Source: Limimaricola sp. G21655-S1 (GTDB lineage Bacteria; Pseudomonadota; Alphaproteobacteria; Rhodobacterales; Rhodobacteraceae). Taken from it: 64,000 nucleotides of DNA. The translations under genes were made by a program, and so were the position numbers. Of the stretch, positions 7,952 through 17,490 are shown piece by piece. Each line of letters begins with the position of its first letter. Within the stretch, counting starts at the first letter, position 1. Where the stretch lies: contig NZ_JAPWGO010000008.1 of NCBI RefSeq assembly GCF_027213785.1, positions 64,308-128,307 on the forward strand, read 5' to 3'. The notes beneath the pieces are model-generated. The model saw only the letters and a program-made list of their open reading frames with translations, had not been told where the DNA came from and searched no databases.

Positions 7952-8854
7952 TCATCCCTCCGAGGGCAGCGGCGCCTGCGGGCGGCGCAGCGGCCAGACC
8001 TCCAGCACCCCGGCGCAGAGCACCAGCGCCCCGCCCGCGAGCTCCAGCGGCCCCAGATGCTCGCCCGCGAGCCACGCGGCCGAGAGCGCGCCGACCAGCA
8101 CTTCGGACATCAACAGGATGCCGGTGCGCGCCGGTTCCAGCCGGGTGGTGGCCCACATCAGCCCGGCCATGAAGACCCCCCACCACAGCCCGCCGGTGAC
8201 GCCCGACCACAGGAGGGCCGGGGCGATCTCGACCCCGGGACCGGGAAGCGGCCCGAACAGCGGCGCGATCGCCAGCGCGCCCGCGCTCGCGCCCATGGCG
8301 AAGACGAAGGCGGCCTCGGGCGGCGCCAGCGCCGGGCGCAGCCGGATGCCGGTGGTCGAGACCGACCACATGAGGCCCGAGGCCAGCGCCAGCCATTCGC
8401 CGGCGCCGCGCGGCAGCGGCCATTCGCCATCCGCACCGAGCATCACCGCGAGCCCCGCCAGCCCCGCCGCGATCGCCGCGAGCCGCAGCCTCGGCGTGTG
8501 CCAGCCGAGCAGGCGGCCGATCAGCGTGCTCCAGACCGGGGTGAGGAAGAACAGCAGGATGATGATCGCGACCCGGCCATAGACGAAGCCCACCGAGTAG
8601 AGCATGAAGGCCGCGCCGCCGAGAGCCACCGAGGCCAGGGCCCAGGGGTCGGCATGGCGCAGCCGCCGGCGCGCCAGCGCGGCGGGCGCGAGCAGCGCCG
8701 TCGCGGCCAGCGTGATCGCGAAGGTGCCCCAGGCGCCCGAGAGGCCGATCTCCTCAAGCCTTCGGACCGGCAGCCAGTAAAAGCCCCAGAGCACGCCCGA
8801 GGCGACCACGAGCAGGCTGGCGACGCGGCGGGTGGTCTCATCGGTCAAGGGCAC
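7952..8854 (-). CDS. EamA/DMT-family transporter
   Basis: A 300-residue inner-membrane protein with about ten hydrophobic segments arranged as two EamA halves. The first half contains GVLWGFYWLPVRR and the second GLMWSVSTTGIR, both placed as in drug/metabolite exporters. The start is a GTG at 8854 and no internal ATG gives a full first helix. The exported substrate cannot be told from sequence. It is separated by about 110 bp from the PQQ dehydrogenase upstream, so cotranscription is possible. Confidence 0.85.
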   Translation of the reverse strand: MPLTDETTRRVASLLVVASGVLWGFYWLPVRRLEEIGLSGAWGTFAITLAATALLAPAALARRRLRHADPWALASVALGGAAFMLYSVGFVYGRVAIIILLFFLTPVWSTLIGRLLGWHTPRLRLAAIAAGLAGLAVMLGADGEWPLPRGAGEWLALASGLMWSVSTTGIRLRPALAPPEAAFVFAMGASAGALAIAPLFGPLPGPGVEIAPALLWSGVTGGLWWGVFMAGLMWATTRLEPARTGILLMSEVLVGALSAAWLAGEHLGPLELAGGALVLCAGVLEVWPLRRPQAPLPSEG

Positions 8855-8962
8855 GGCTTTCCCGGCAGGAGGGGATCGGCATCGCGACGGGCGGGGCGGA
8901 CGCGTTCCGGCCGGGGCAGGCGGCCGGATCCGCCCGGAACGCGCCTTGCGACGGCCATGGGG

Positions 8963-11209
8963 TCAGTCCTCCAGCATCGGCAGGGCGAAGGTGATCAGCT
9001 GGTCGCCGACCTGCGGCTTGAGGATCGGGTTGCCGCCGGCGACGAAGCTCACATATTGCCGCCCCTCATGCTCGTAGACCGCCGGGATGGCGACGGCGGG
9101 CGCCTCGACCCGCCATTTCCATAGCTCCTCGCCCGAGGCGGCCGAAAGCGCGCGGACATGCGCGTCCATCGAGGCGCCGATGAAGATCACGCCGCCCGCC
9201 GTCACCGCCGGGCCGCCCAGCGTCGGGCTGCCCCAACCCTCGGGCGCGTAGAAGCCCCATTGCTGGGTCTGGCCGAAGGGCCGCTCCCAGAGCTGTTCGC
9301 CGGTGTCGAGGTCATAGGCGAGGATCGTGCCGAAGGGCGGCTTCCAGCAGGGCAGGCCCAGAGGCGTCAGGAAATTCGTCAGCTCGAAGCCGTAGGGCAC
9401 GCCCTCCTGCGGGTAGAAGCCCTGCTCGGCGCCGCTTTCGCCCGCGATCTCCTCGTATTCCTCGCGCGGGATCATCCGCAGGATCTGCGCCACCTTCTGG
9501 GTGTTGACGTAGAAGGTGTTGGTCTCGGGATCGAGCGCGCCGCCGCCCCACTGCATGCCGCCCGCCGTGCCCGGATACATCAGCGTGCCCTTGCCTTCGG
9601 CGGTGGGCGGCGTGAACAGCCCCTCGTAGCGCAGCTCTTCGAGGGTGCGCGAGCAATAGCCGAAGCTCGCCAGATCGGCGAGCCACCAGATGCCGGGCCA
9701 TGTGTCGTAGGTATTGGTGGGCTTCGGCACGTCGTAGAAGGGCTGCGTCGGCGCCGCCTCTTCGCCCGGCAGGTCCGAGGCGGGGACGGGCCGTTCCTCC
9801 ATGCCGAAGACCGGCTCGCCGGTCTCGCGGTTCAGCACGTAGAGCATGCCCTGCTTGGAGGTCTGGATCAGCGCCGGAATGGTCTCGCCGTCCCGCTCGA
9901 TGTCGACGAGGGTGGGGGCGGCGCCGGTGTCGTAATCCCAGATGTCGTGATGCACCAGCTGGCGCGACCAGATGATCTCGCCCGAATTGGTGTCCACCGC
10001 GGTCACGCTCGTCGCCAGCGGCAGCTCCTCGGTGCGGTTGCCGCCGTAATAGTTGGGCGAGGGCGAGGAGACCGGCATGTAGATGATGTCGCGCTCGGGA
10101 TCGACGGTCATGTGGGTCCAGACATTGGCAGTGCCGGTACGATCCCACAGCTCCTTGGGGATGAAGTTCACGGTCCAGTCGAGTTCGCCGGTCTTCGCGT
10201 CCACCGCGAAGACGGTGCCCGGAGGGGCCTGCGCGCTTTCCCAGTCCTTGCCGGCCCAGCCGATGAACAGGCGGCCCTCATGGGCGACGGGCGGCTGCAA
10301 CAGCGACAGCGGCCAGCGGTCGTTGGTGTCGTTCCACTGGTTCACGTCGAGCACGCCGCCCTCGGCGAAGTCCTCGCAGGGCTGGCCGGTATCGGCATCG
10401 ACGGCGTGCAGCTTGGCATCCATCGTGCCGATATAGACGCGCTTGGCGCAGGTGCCGCTGGCGCCCGGCTCCTCCCAATAGGTGACGCCGCGGTTCTTCA
10501 GCGCGGGCTGGGTGAGGGCTTCGAGCCGGGCCTGGCTGTCATAGGACCAGAGCTCCTCGCCGGTGGCGGGGTCGAGCGCGAGGATGCGGTAGAAGGGGGT
10601 GCCGACATAGAGCGTCTCGTTGGCATAGACCGGGGTGGCGGACCAGACGGTCTGCGGCAGATCGCCAGAGCCGTCAGAGACGTCGCCGGTCTCGACCTCC
10701 CAGACCGGCTCCAGCAGGTGCACGTTGGCGGCGGTGATCTCGGTCAGCGGGCTGTACTTGCGCGCCTGCAGGTCGCCGTGGAAGCCGGGCCAGTCCTGCG
10801 CGCGCGCCTCGGGCGCATGGGCGAGGGGCAGGGCCAGCAGCACCAGCATGGCGGTTCGGCGGTCGTGGCCCTTGCGGGAGACGAGGTTCCAGATGGCGCC
10901 GATGGTGGCGAGGACCATCGACCACATCGCGATGTCCTGCATCAGGAAATACGCGGCCACCGCCGTCAGCGCCGCGCCCAGAAGCGTGAGCCATTTCAGC
11001 GTGAGGTTCAGCCAGTAGGGCATCCATTTGAACAGGACCAGCGCCGAGGCCACCGCGACCGCCAGCGCCCCGAACAACGCCAGCCCCGCGCCGACGCTGC
11101 CCGCGACGCCGCTCTCGGGCCGGAAATAGGCGATCGCCAGCGCCACGCTCGCGACGATGGCGGCGATCAGGGTCAGGCCGATGCCCGGCTGCTTGTCTCG
11201 ATAGGTCAT
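8963..11209 (-). CDS. membrane-bound PQQ-dependent dehydrogenase (glucose/quinate/shikimate type)
   Basis: A 748-residue quinoprotein. The first 125 residues hold about four membrane segments. A signal-like segment and QDWPGFHGD follow, where the periplasmic eight-bladed propeller begins. Blade motifs such as LDPATGEELWSYD and DTGEQLWERPFG recur. The family oxidises sugars or cyclic polyols in the periplasm and passes electrons to ubiquinone. HHDIWDYDTG matches the active-site region of glucose dehydrogenase-like members. A GAGGG ribosome site precedes the ATG. Substrate (glucose, quinate, shikimate or other) cannot be decided, and no PQQ synthesis genes are in the window. Confidence 0.88.
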   Translation of the reverse strand: MTYRDKQPGIGLTLIAAIVASVALAIAYFRPESGVAGSVGAGLALFGALAVAVASALVLFKWMPYWLNLTLKWLTLLGAALTAVAAYFLMQDIAMWSMVLATIGAIWNLVSRKGHDRRTAMLVLLALPLAHAPEARAQDWPGFHGDLQARKYSPLTEITAANVHLLEPVWEVETGDVSDGSGDLPQTVWSATPVYANETLYVGTPFYRILALDPATGEELWSYDSQARLEALTQPALKNRGVTYWEEPGASGTCAKRVYIGTMDAKLHAVDADTGQPCEDFAEGGVLDVNQWNDTNDRWPLSLLQPPVAHEGRLFIGWAGKDWESAQAPPGTVFAVDAKTGELDWTVNFIPKELWDRTGTANVWTHMTVDPERDIIYMPVSSPSPNYYGGNRTEELPLATSVTAVDTNSGEIIWSRQLVHHDIWDYDTGAAPTLVDIERDGETIPALIQTSKQGMLYVLNRETGEPVFGMEERPVPASDLPGEEAAPTQPFYDVPKPTNTYDTWPGIWWLADLASFGYCSRTLEELRYEGLFTPPTAEGKGTLMYPGTAGGMQWGGGALDPETNTFYVNTQKVAQILRMIPREEYEEIAGESGAEQGFYPQEGVPYGFELTNFLTPLGLPCWKPPFGTILAYDLDTGEQLWERPFGQTQQWGFYAPEGWGSPTLGGPAVTAGGVIFIGASMDAHVRALSAASGEELWKWRVEAPAVAIPAVYEHEGRQYVSFVAGGNPILKPQVGDQLITFALPMLED

Positions 11210-11509
11210 TCGGTTCCCTCACTTTTACCTCAGGGAAACGCGAGGTCGGGCGGCGGGTTCCTGCCTGCGGCGTGGGAACGAGGGAACGACGGCGTATCGC
11301 ACATGAAGAAGGAAGGTCGCGCCGGAAGAAGGCAACGCGCCGGGGTTCATGATGCGGGACGACGCGGCGCAGCAACGGCTCCAAGTGCATCGCGTACCAA
11401 TACGTGGTAGGCTCGTGAACAGACTCGCGGAAATTTTCGGCCTTCGCCGAAAACATCTTGGCGACTGGCCCTGATCCGACATCTTCAGAAGCTCATGGGA
11501 GGATACGCC
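11210..11509. other. 300-bp divergent intergenic region
   Basis: This region separates the PQQ dehydrogenase (-) from the AhpD-like gene (+) and must hold both promoters. It contains the inverted repeat TACCA-ATACG-TGGTA (11395-11409) and a TTTTCGG/CCGAAAA hairpin (11434-11453). I see no convincing gene in it. Confidence 0.5.
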
Positions 11510-11941
11510 ATGAAACGCATGATGATGGCCATCGCGGTCGCATGCGCCGGGGGGATGGCCGGCGCACAGGAGGCCCAGGAGGCGATGCCCGACGCATCGG
11601 GCGAGCAGGGACCCCCGGAATTCTTCCGCAGCATCTATCCCGAACACGCCTTCGACGAGGCGATGGCGCTCTACGGTGCCCTTGGCGGCGAGGGAGCGGA
11701 ACTCGATGCCAAGACCCGCGAGCTTGTCGCGCTCGCGGTCGCCGCGCAGATCCCCTGCGATTACTGCGTCTATGCCCACAAGAAGAATGCGATGAGCGCG
11801 GGCGCGACGGAAGCCGAGGTCCGGGAGGCGGTGGCGACCGCCGCCAATGTCCGCATGTGGAGCACGATGCTCAACGGGATGGATTACGACTTCGAGGCGT
11901 ATAAGGCCGAGCATGACGAGAGGATGCCACCGACCAACTGA
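11510..11941 (+). CDS. exported AhpD-like carboxymuconolactone decarboxylase-family protein
   Basis: A 143-residue protein. A hydrophobic N-terminus ending near GGMAGA-Q resembles a Sec signal, so the protein is probably periplasmic. The AhpD core is present: CDYC followed by VYAHKKN gives the C-x2-C-x3-H redox site, with conserved Glu in KTRELVALAVA. AhpD-type proteins act as thiol-disulfide or peroxide-reducing partners; export is unusual for them but recurs in proteobacteria. The start at 11510 follows a GGGAGGA site at 11497-11503. It is a single gene ending in a bidirectional terminator. Confidence 0.82.
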   Translation: MKRMMMAIAVACAGGMAGAQEAQEAMPDASGEQGPPEFFRSIYPEHAFDEAMALYGALGGEGAELDAKTRELVALAVAAQIPCDYCVYAHKKNAMSAGATEAEVREAVATAANVRMWSTMLNGMDYDFEAYKAEHDERMPPTN

Positions 11942-11989
11942 CGCGACCGATCGAACTGGCCGACCGCTGCGACACGGATGCGAAACGCA

Positions 11990-12020
11990 AAGGGGCCGCA
12001 CCCTTGTGGTGCGGCCCCTT
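11990..12020. terminator. bidirectional terminator between AhpD-like gene and pdhC
   Basis: A perfect 12-bp stem (11990-12001 with 12009-12020, AAGGGGCCGCAC and its complement) encloses a 7-base loop. It lies between convergent genes and can serve both strands. Confidence 0.75.
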
Positions 12021-12041
12021 CGAACGGCGTGACGCGACCTG

Positions 12042-13415
12042 TCAGGCCAGCATCATCATCGGGTTTTCCAGCGCCTCGGCGATTTGCTTGAGCAGTTCCG
12101 CCCCCAGCGCGCCGTCGATCACCCGGTGATCGACCGAGAGCGTCACCGACATCACCGTCGCCACCTCGATCTCGCCCGCATCGTTGACCACCGGCTTCTT
12201 CACGCCGGCGCCGACCGCGAGGATCGCGCCGTGCGGCGGGTTGATGACGGCATCGAAATTGTCGATGCCGAACATGCCGAGGTTGGAGATCGCGAAGCTG
12301 CCGCCCTGGTATTCATGCGGCGCGAGCTTCTTGTCGCGGGCCCGCTTGGCGAGGTCCTTCATCTGGCTCGACAGCGACGAGAGCGAGCGGCTCTCGGCGT
12401 CGCGCAGCACCGGGGTGAAGAGACCGCCTTCGATCGCCACGGCCACCGCCACGTCGGAGGGCTTGAGCTTCAGCACCCGGTCGCCGGCCCAGACGGCGTT
12501 GGCGTCCGGCACCGCCTGCAGCGCCAGGGCCGAGGCCTTGATGATAAAGTCGTTGACCGAGAGCTTCACGCCGCGGGCTTCGAGCTGCTTGTTCAGCTGC
12601 GAGCGGAATTTCAGCAGCGCGTCGAGCTTGATGTCGCGGCGCAGGTAGAAATGCGGGATGGTCTGCTTGGCCTCGGTGAGACGCGCCGCGATGGTGCGGC
12701 GCATGCCGTCGAGCTTGACCTCCTCGAACTCGCGATCCGCGTACATCTTGCGGATCTGCTCGGCCTGCACGCCGGGGGCGGCGGGGGCCGCCACCGGGGC
12801 CTTGTCGGCCTTGTCGGCTTGGGCGGCGGGGGCCTTCCCGGCCTCGGCCGCGGCGGGCTTCTGGCCGGGCTTGGCGCTTTCGACATCGGCCTTGACGATG
12901 CGGCCGTTCGGGCCCGAGCCCTTGATCTGGCTCAGGTCGAGGCCCTTGTCGGCCGCGATCCGCCGCGCCAGCGGCGAAGCGAAGACGCGATCGCCGGAGG
13001 CGCCCGACGAGGCCGGGGCGGCGTCGCTACCCTTGGCCTGCTGCGCGGCACCGGCATCGTCGCCATAGCCCTTGGCGGGAGAGGTCTCGGCCTTGGGCGT
13101 GGCGGGTTCGGCGTGGCTGTCGGCGTCGCCCTTCTTGGGTTCGGTCGAGGCGTCGATGTCGTCGGCGCTCTCGCCATCCTCGAGCAGCACGGCGATGGGG
13201 GTGTTGACCTTCACCCCCTCGGTGCCCTCGGCGATCAGGATCTTGCCGACGACGCCCTCGTCGACGGCCTCGAACTCCATCGTCGCCTTGTCGGTCTCGA
13301 TCTCGGCCAGAAGGTCGCCGGAGGAGACGTTGTCACCCTCCTTGACCAGCCATTTCGCGAGCGTGCCTTCCTCCATGGTCGGCGACAGCGCGGGCATCAG
13401 GATTTCCGTTGGCAT
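12042..13415 (-). CDS. pdhC: pyruvate dehydrogenase E2, dihydrolipoamide acetyltransferase
   Basis: A 457-residue E2 core subunit of the pyruvate dehydrogenase complex. Residues 1-78 are a lipoyl domain with the lipoylated Lys in ETDKATME. A Pro/Ala/Lys-rich linker leads to a peripheral subunit-binding domain near residues 143-185 ([17 protein letters not shown]). A second linker precedes the catalytic domain (about 228-457), ending in the DHRVIDG acyltransferase motif. It is the last gene of pdhA-pdhB-pdhC and is 12 bp from pdhB. No E3 gene (lpd) follows; the strand switches at a terminator. Confidence 0.96.
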   Translation of the reverse strand: MPTEILMPALSPTMEEGTLAKWLVKEGDNVSSGDLLAEIETDKATMEFEAVDEGVVGKILIAEGTEGVKVNTPIAVLLEDGESADDIDASTEPKKGDADSHAEPATPKAETSPAKGYGDDAGAAQQAKGSDAAPASSGASGDRVFASPLARRIAADKGLDLSQIKGSGPNGRIVKADVESAKPGQKPAAAEAGKAPAAQADKADKAPVAAPAAPGVQAEQIRKMYADREFEEVKLDGMRRTIAARLTEAKQTIPHFYLRRDIKLDALLKFRSQLNKQLEARGVKLSVNDFIIKASALALQAVPDANAVWAGDRVLKLKPSDVAVAVAIEGGLFTPVLRDAESRSLSSLSSQMKDLAKRARDKKLAPHEYQGGSFAISNLGMFGIDNFDAVINPPHGAILAVGAGVKKPVVNDAGEIEVATVMSVTLSVDHRVIDGALGAELLKQIAEALENPMMMLA

Positions 13416-13427
13416 GTCTCGCGCCCC

Positions 13428-14828
13428 TTACTTGTAGGTCACTTTGCGCACCGCCTCGACGACCTCGTCGGTCGTCACCAGCGCGTGCTTCTCGAGGTTG
13501 GCCGCATAGGGCATCGGCACGTCCTTGCCGGTGCAGTTGATGACCGGCGCGTCGAGATGGTCGAAGGCCTCCTGCATCAGCACGTTCGAGATGTAGCCGC
13601 CGACCGAACCCTGCGGCCAGCCTTCCTCGACGGTGACGCAGCGGTTGGTCTTCTTGACGCTCTCGATGATCGCGTCGGTGTCCATCGGCCGGATCGTGCG
13701 CAGGTCGATCACCTCGGCCTCGATGCCGTCCTGGGCCAGCTTCTCGGCCGCCTCCAGCGCATAGGTCATGCCGATGCCGAACGACACGATGGTGACGTCC
13801 GTGCCCTCGCGGGCGATGCGCGCCTTGCCCAGCGGAATGGTGAAATCGTCCAGCACCGGCACCTCGAAGGAGCGGCCGTAGAGGATCTCGTTCTCGAGGA
13901 AGATCACCGGGTTGGGGTCGCGGATCGCGGATTTCAGCAGGCCCTTCGCGTCGGCGGCGGAGTAGGGCATCACCACCTTGAGGCCGGGGATCTGCATGAA
14001 CCAGGCGGCGAAGTCCTGGCTGTGCTGCGCGGCGACGCGGGCGGCGGCGCCGTTCGGGCCGCGGAACACCATCGGCGCGCCCATCTGGCCGCCCGACATG
14101 TAGAGCGTCTTGGCGGCCGAGTTGATGATCTGGTCCATCGCCTGAAGCGCGAAGTTGAAGGTCATGAACTCGACGATCGGGCGCAGCCCGCCGAAGGCGG
14201 CGCCGACCGCGATGCCGGTGAAGCCATGCTCGGTGATCGGCGTGTCGACCACGCGCTTGGGACCGAACTCGTCGAGGAGGCCCTGGCTGATCTTGTAGGC
14301 GCCCTGGTACTCGCCGACTTCCTCGCCCATCAGGAAGACGTTGTCGGCGCGGCGCATCTCCTCGGCCATCGCGTCGCGCAGCGCTTCGCGGACCGTGGTG
14401 GTCTTGGTCTCGGTGCCCTCGGGCCAGTCCGGGGTCCGCGGCGGCTTCGGCGCGGCGGCGGCGGGCGAGGCGGCGGCGGGGGTGTCGGAGGGCAGGGTGT
14501 CCTTGGCCTTGGTCTCCTCCTTGACCTGCGCCTTGGCGTCATCGCCCTTGTTGGCGCCGGCGCTCTCGGCGGCGGAGGCGTCCTCGCCCTCTTCGAGCAG
14601 CACCGCGATCGGGGTGTTCACCTTCACGCCCTCGGTGCCTTCCTCGATCAGGATCTTGCCGACGGTGCCCTCGTCGACGGCCTCGAACTCCATCGTGGCC
14701 TTGTCGGTCTCGATCTCGGCCAGGATGTCGCCGGAGGAGACGGTGTCGCCCTCCTTCACGAGCCACTTGGCGAGCGTGCCTTCCTCCATGGTCGGGGAGA
14801 GGGCGGGCATCAGAATTTCGGTCGCCAT
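13428..14828 (-). CDS. pdhB: pyruvate dehydrogenase E1 beta subunit with N-terminal lipoyl domain
   Basis: A 466-residue protein. Residues 1-80 are a lipoyl domain nearly identical to that of the neighbouring E2 ([22 protein letters not shown] in both). An Ala/Lys/Glu linker leads to the E1-beta transketolase domain (about 142-466, with [12 protein letters not shown] and [20 protein letters not shown]). A lipoyl domain on E1-beta is typical of alphaproteobacteria. A GGAGG site precedes the start, and the pdhA stop is 3 bp upstream, so the two are coupled. It forms the thiamine-diphosphate heterotetramer with PdhA. Confidence 0.96.
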   Translation of the reverse strand: MATEILMPALSPTMEEGTLAKWLVKEGDTVSSGDILAEIETDKATMEFEAVDEGTVGKILIEEGTEGVKVNTPIAVLLEEGEDASAAESAGANKGDDAKAQVKEETKAKDTLPSDTPAAASPAAAAPKPPRTPDWPEGTETKTTTVREALRDAMAEEMRRADNVFLMGEEVGEYQGAYKISQGLLDEFGPKRVVDTPITEHGFTGIAVGAAFGGLRPIVEFMTFNFALQAMDQIINSAAKTLYMSGGQMGAPMVFRGPNGAAARVAAQHSQDFAAWFMQIPGLKVVMPYSAADAKGLLKSAIRDPNPVIFLENEILYGRSFEVPVLDDFTIPLGKARIAREGTDVTIVSFGIGMTYALEAAEKLAQDGIEAEVIDLRTIRPMDTDAIIESVKKTNRCVTVEEGWPQGSVGGYISNVLMQEAFDHLDAPVINCTGKDVPMPYAANLEKHALVTTDEVVEAVRKVTYK

Positions 14829-14831
14829 GGA

Positions 14832-15878
14832 TCAGGCCTCCTGCGGGGCTTCTTTAGCGTAGATGTCGGTCCAGAGTTCCTCGAGCGCGGGCTCTGGGCT
14901 CTCCTTGGAGAACTCGGCGGACTCGTTGACGATCTCCTTGATCTCCTTGTCGATCGCCTTGAGGTCGTCCTCGGTCGCGTGCTGGCCCGAGAGCAGCACC
15001 TGCCGGATCTGCTCGATCGGGTCGCGCTCGTCGCGCATCTTCTGCACTTCCTCGCGCGAGCGGTACTTCGCGGGGTCGGACATCGAGTGGCCGCGGTAGC
15101 GGTAGGTCTTGATCTCGAGGATGTAGGGACCCTTGCCCTCGCGGCAGTGGCCCACGGCGCGCTCGCCGGCTTCCTTCACCGCCAGTACGTCCATGCCGTC
15201 GACTTCCTCGCCCTTGATGCCGTAGGCGGCGCCGCGCTCCCACAGGGAGGGGGACTTGGTCGAGCGCTGGACGCTCGTGCCCATCGCGTACTGGTTGTTC
15301 TCGATCACGAAGACGACCGGAAGCTCCCACAGCTGCGCCATGTTGTAGGTCTCGTAGACCTGGCCCTGGTTCGCAGCGCCGTCACCGAAATAGGCGAAGG
15401 TCACGCGGCCGTTCTCGAGATACTTGTCGGCGAAGGCGAGGCCGGCGCCGATCGGCACCTGCGCACCGACGATGCCGTGGCCGCCATAGAAGTGCTTTTC
15501 CTTCGAGAACATGTGCATGCTCCCGCCCTTGCCCTTCGAGTAGCCGCCCTCGCGGCCCGTGAGCTCGGCCATCACCCCCTTGGGGTCCATGCCGCAGGCC
15601 AGCATGTGGCCGTGGTCGCGATACGAGGTGACGCGCTTGTCGCCTTCCTCGGCCGCGGCCTCGAGCCCGACCACCACGGCCTCCTGGCCGATATAGAGGT
15701 GGCAGAAGCCGCCGATCAGACCCATGCCGTAAAGCTGGCCCGCCTTCTCCTCGAAGCGCCGGATCAGCAGCATTTCGCGGTAGTAGTGCTTCAGCTCTTC
15801 TGCGGGGATGTTGGAGCCCTTGGGGGCAGGATTGGAACCCTTGGCGGGGCCTGTGTCGGAGGTCTTCCGGGTCGCCAT
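14832..15878 (-). CDS. pdhA: pyruvate dehydrogenase E1 alpha subunit
   Basis: A 348-residue subunit that binds thiamine diphosphate and decarboxylates pyruvate. The ThDP-binding block GDGAANQGQVYE runs to VIENNQYAMGTS in the usual GDG-x(about 27)-NN form. The phosphorylation-loop-like RYRGHSMSDP segment is present. The first 25 residues are poorly conserved and Lys/Ser-rich. The start has an AAGGGAG site. It heads pdhABC, behind its own promoter region, because an FtsB-gene terminator lies just upstream. Confidence 0.96.
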   Translation of the reverse strand: MATRKTSDTGPAKGSNPAPKGSNIPAEELKHYYREMLLIRRFEEKAGQLYGMGLIGGFCHLYIGQEAVVVGLEAAAEEGDKRVTSYRDHGHMLACGMDPKGVMAELTGREGGYSKGKGGSMHMFSKEKHFYGGHGIVGAQVPIGAGLAFADKYLENGRVTFAYFGDGAANQGQVYETYNMAQLWELPVVFVIENNQYAMGTSVQRSTKSPSLWERGAAYGIKGEEVDGMDVLAVKEAGERAVGHCREGKGPYILEIKTYRYRGHSMSDPAKYRSREEVQKMRDERDPIEQIRQVLLSGQHATEDDLKAIDKEIKEIVNESAEFSKESPEPALEELWTDIYAKEAPQEA

Positions 15879-15902
15879 GGCGTCTCCCTTCGCGCTGTGA
15901 CG

Positions 15903-15924
15903 GATAGTTTAGCCTTGAACTATC
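15903..15924. promoter_or_regulatory. inverted repeat upstream of pdhA
   Basis: GATAGTT-N8-AACTATC is a perfect 7+7 dyad, 25 bp before the pdhA start codon on the minus strand. The position would overlap the leader or transcription start, suiting a repressor of the pyruvate dehydrogenase operon. The binding protein is unknown to me. Confidence 0.45.
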
Positions 15925-16010
15925 ACTTACAGAAGTTGGGCCGGATGCAACAGGGCAATTCGGCCATGCGCGGAATGACGGCGGCCGCGCCCGGATTTTC
16001 CGGCGCGGCG

Positions 16011-16037
16011 CAGCAAAACAAGGCAGCCGGGGCTGCC
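16011..16037 (-). terminator. intrinsic terminator after the FtsB-like gene
   Basis: On the minus strand a GGCAGCC/GGCTGCC stem (16022-16028 with 16031-16037) is followed by TTGTTTTG. It sits just after the FtsB-like stop codon, so pdhA needs its own promoter downstream of it. Confidence 0.65.
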
Positions 16038-16043
16038 GCAGGG

Positions 16044-16340
16044 TCAGCGGATGACGATCTCGTCGGCGCGGATCATGCCGAGCACCTCACGGGCGCGGGC
16101 GTCGAGCAGGTCGAGATCGAGATAGCGGTCGGAGAGTCGGCGGGTCAGATTCTCCATCCGCGCCACCTCCTCGCGCAGGCTGGCGAGTTCCTTCTCCAGG
16201 CCCCGGGCCTCGGCCTCGACCTCGGCCCGGCGGAACACGCCGTAATCGCCCTGAACGGCGGCAAAGGTGAAGTAGAGACCGATCAGCAGCATGCCGATCA
16301 GGTAGAGGGCGGGGCCCAGAGAAGGGGTGCGTTTCAACAT
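16044..16340 (-). CDS. FtsB/DivIC-like septum formation initiator
   Basis: A 98-residue bitopic membrane protein. A short cytoplasmic N-terminus precedes a hydrophobic segment (about residues 11-29), then a heptad-like coiled coil (about 36-75) in the periplasm. This is the layout of FtsB/DivIC, which bridges FtsQ and FtsL at the division site. The start MLKRTPSLGP is chosen because the open frame farther upstream has no membrane protein character and no ribosome site. Position beside pdhA is common in alphaproteobacteria. The FtsB function is inferred from fold. Confidence 0.8.
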   Translation of the reverse strand: MLKRTPSLGPALYLIGMLLIGLYFTFAAVQGDYGVFRRAEVEAEARGLEKELASLREEVARMENLTRRLSDRYLDLDLLDARAREVLGMIRADEIVIR

Positions 16341-16399
16341 CACTCGTGCCTCGTGTGCCACCTCTTGGGTCGGGCGGCTGCGACCAGTATGCCACGAAA

Positions 16400-16432
16400 A
16401 AGGCGGCGGAAACATCGCGTTTCCGCCGCCTT
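16400..16432 (-). terminator. intrinsic terminator after fba
   Basis: A perfect 14-bp stem (16400-16413 with 16419-16432) with a 5-base loop is followed on the minus strand by TTTCGTGG; the stem itself ends in T residues. It lies downstream of fba and upstream of the FtsB-like gene. Confidence 0.75.
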
Positions 16433-16500
16433 GGCGCCTTATTGCCGGAGACCGTGACCGGATTGCCGCTTTGGCGCAGTCGATCCGGTCAGGCTGTCCC

Positions 16501-17430
16501 TCAGGCCTTGCCCAGATAGATGTCCTGCAGCTTGCCGAGCATCTCCAGCGCCTCGGCGCGCGGACGCTGGAACGAGTTGCGGCCGATGATCGAGCCGTTG
16601 CCGCCGCCGTCGCGGATCGCGCGGGCGTCGTCATAGACCGAATCCGCGCCCTTCTTGGCGCCGCCCGAGAACACCATCAGGCGGCGGCCGCCGAAGGCCG
16701 ACTGCACGCAGTGGCGTACCCGCGCCGCCTGGGTCGAGATGTCGATGTTCTCGGCCTCGTAGACCTTCTTGGCCTCGGGCAGCGACAGGTGGTCGGTCGA
16801 GAGCTTGATCTTGATGACATGGGCGCCGATCAGCGCCGCGATCTGCGCGGCATAGGCGGCGATGTCGATCGCGGTCTCGCCGTCCTTGTCGAGCGCCTCG
16901 CCGCGCGGGTAGGACCAGATCACGGTGGCCACGCCCTTGGCGGCGGCCTCCTTGCGCATCTCGACGATCTCCTCGAACATCTCGAGCGCGCAGTCCGAGC
17001 CCGGGTAGATCGTGAAGCCGATCGCCGAGCAGCCCAGCCGCAGCGCGTCATCGACCGAGGCGGTGACGGCCTGGTTCTTGCCGGCGGTGCCGGACATCAG
17101 CGAGTTGGCGCTGTTGCATTTCAGGATGGTCGGGATCTGGCCGGCGAAGCTGTCGGCGCCCGCCTCGATCATGCCCAGGGGCGCGGCATAGGCGTTGAGC
17201 CCGGCATCGATGGCGAGCTGGTAGTGGTAATGCGGGTCGTAGCCCTCGGGGTTGGGCGCGAAGCTGCGGGCCGGGCCGTGCTCGAAGCCCTGATCGACCG
17301 GCAGGATGATCATCTTGCCGGTGCCGCCCAGCTTGCCCGCCATCAGCATCCGGGCGAGGTTGGCCTTCACGCCGGGGGTCTCGCCCTCGTAGTTGCGAAG
17401 GATGTCGCGGACGGTTTCAGTGGTCTGCAT
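16501..17430 (-). CDS. fbaB: class I fructose-bisphosphate aldolase (DhnA/FbaB type)
   Basis: A 309-residue Schiff-base aldolase that interconverts fructose-1,6-bisphosphate with dihydroxyacetone phosphate and glyceraldehyde-3-phosphate. The likely catalytic Lys is in VIKIKLSTDH. Phosphate-binding elements appear as VFSGGAKKG and GNGSIIGRNSFQR. It belongs to the DeoC/FbaB/LacD family rather than metal-dependent class II. The start MQTTETVRD is preferred over a codon ten residues upstream because AAAGG lies just before it. It ends in a strong terminator. Two GTTAGCGCC half-sites upstream suggest carbon-source control. A pgk gene follows on the same strand upstream. Confidence 0.93.
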   Translation of the reverse strand: MQTTETVRDILRNYEGETPGVKANLARMLMAGKLGGTGKMIILPVDQGFEHGPARSFAPNPEGYDPHYHYQLAIDAGLNAYAAPLGMIEAGADSFAGQIPTILKCNSANSLMSGTAGKNQAVTASVDDALRLGCSAIGFTIYPGSDCALEMFEEIVEMRKEAAAKGVATVIWSYPRGEALDKDGETAIDIAAYAAQIAALIGAHVIKIKLSTDHLSLPEAKKVYEAENIDISTQAARVRHCVQSAFGGRRLMVFSGGAKKGADSVYDDARAIRDGGGNGSIIGRNSFQRPRAEALEMLGKLQDIYLGKA

Positions 17431-17490
17431 GGGGAGCCTTTCGGTTTGCGGTTGCGGCAAACCTAGGGCTCCGCCCGGCGGCTCACAATC

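Noticed and set aside
12084-16457. 1457-codon plus-strand frame opposite pdhABC
   Set aside because: His/Asp/Leu/Gly-rich shadow sequence; pdhA, pdhB and pdhC on the other strand are unmistakable.
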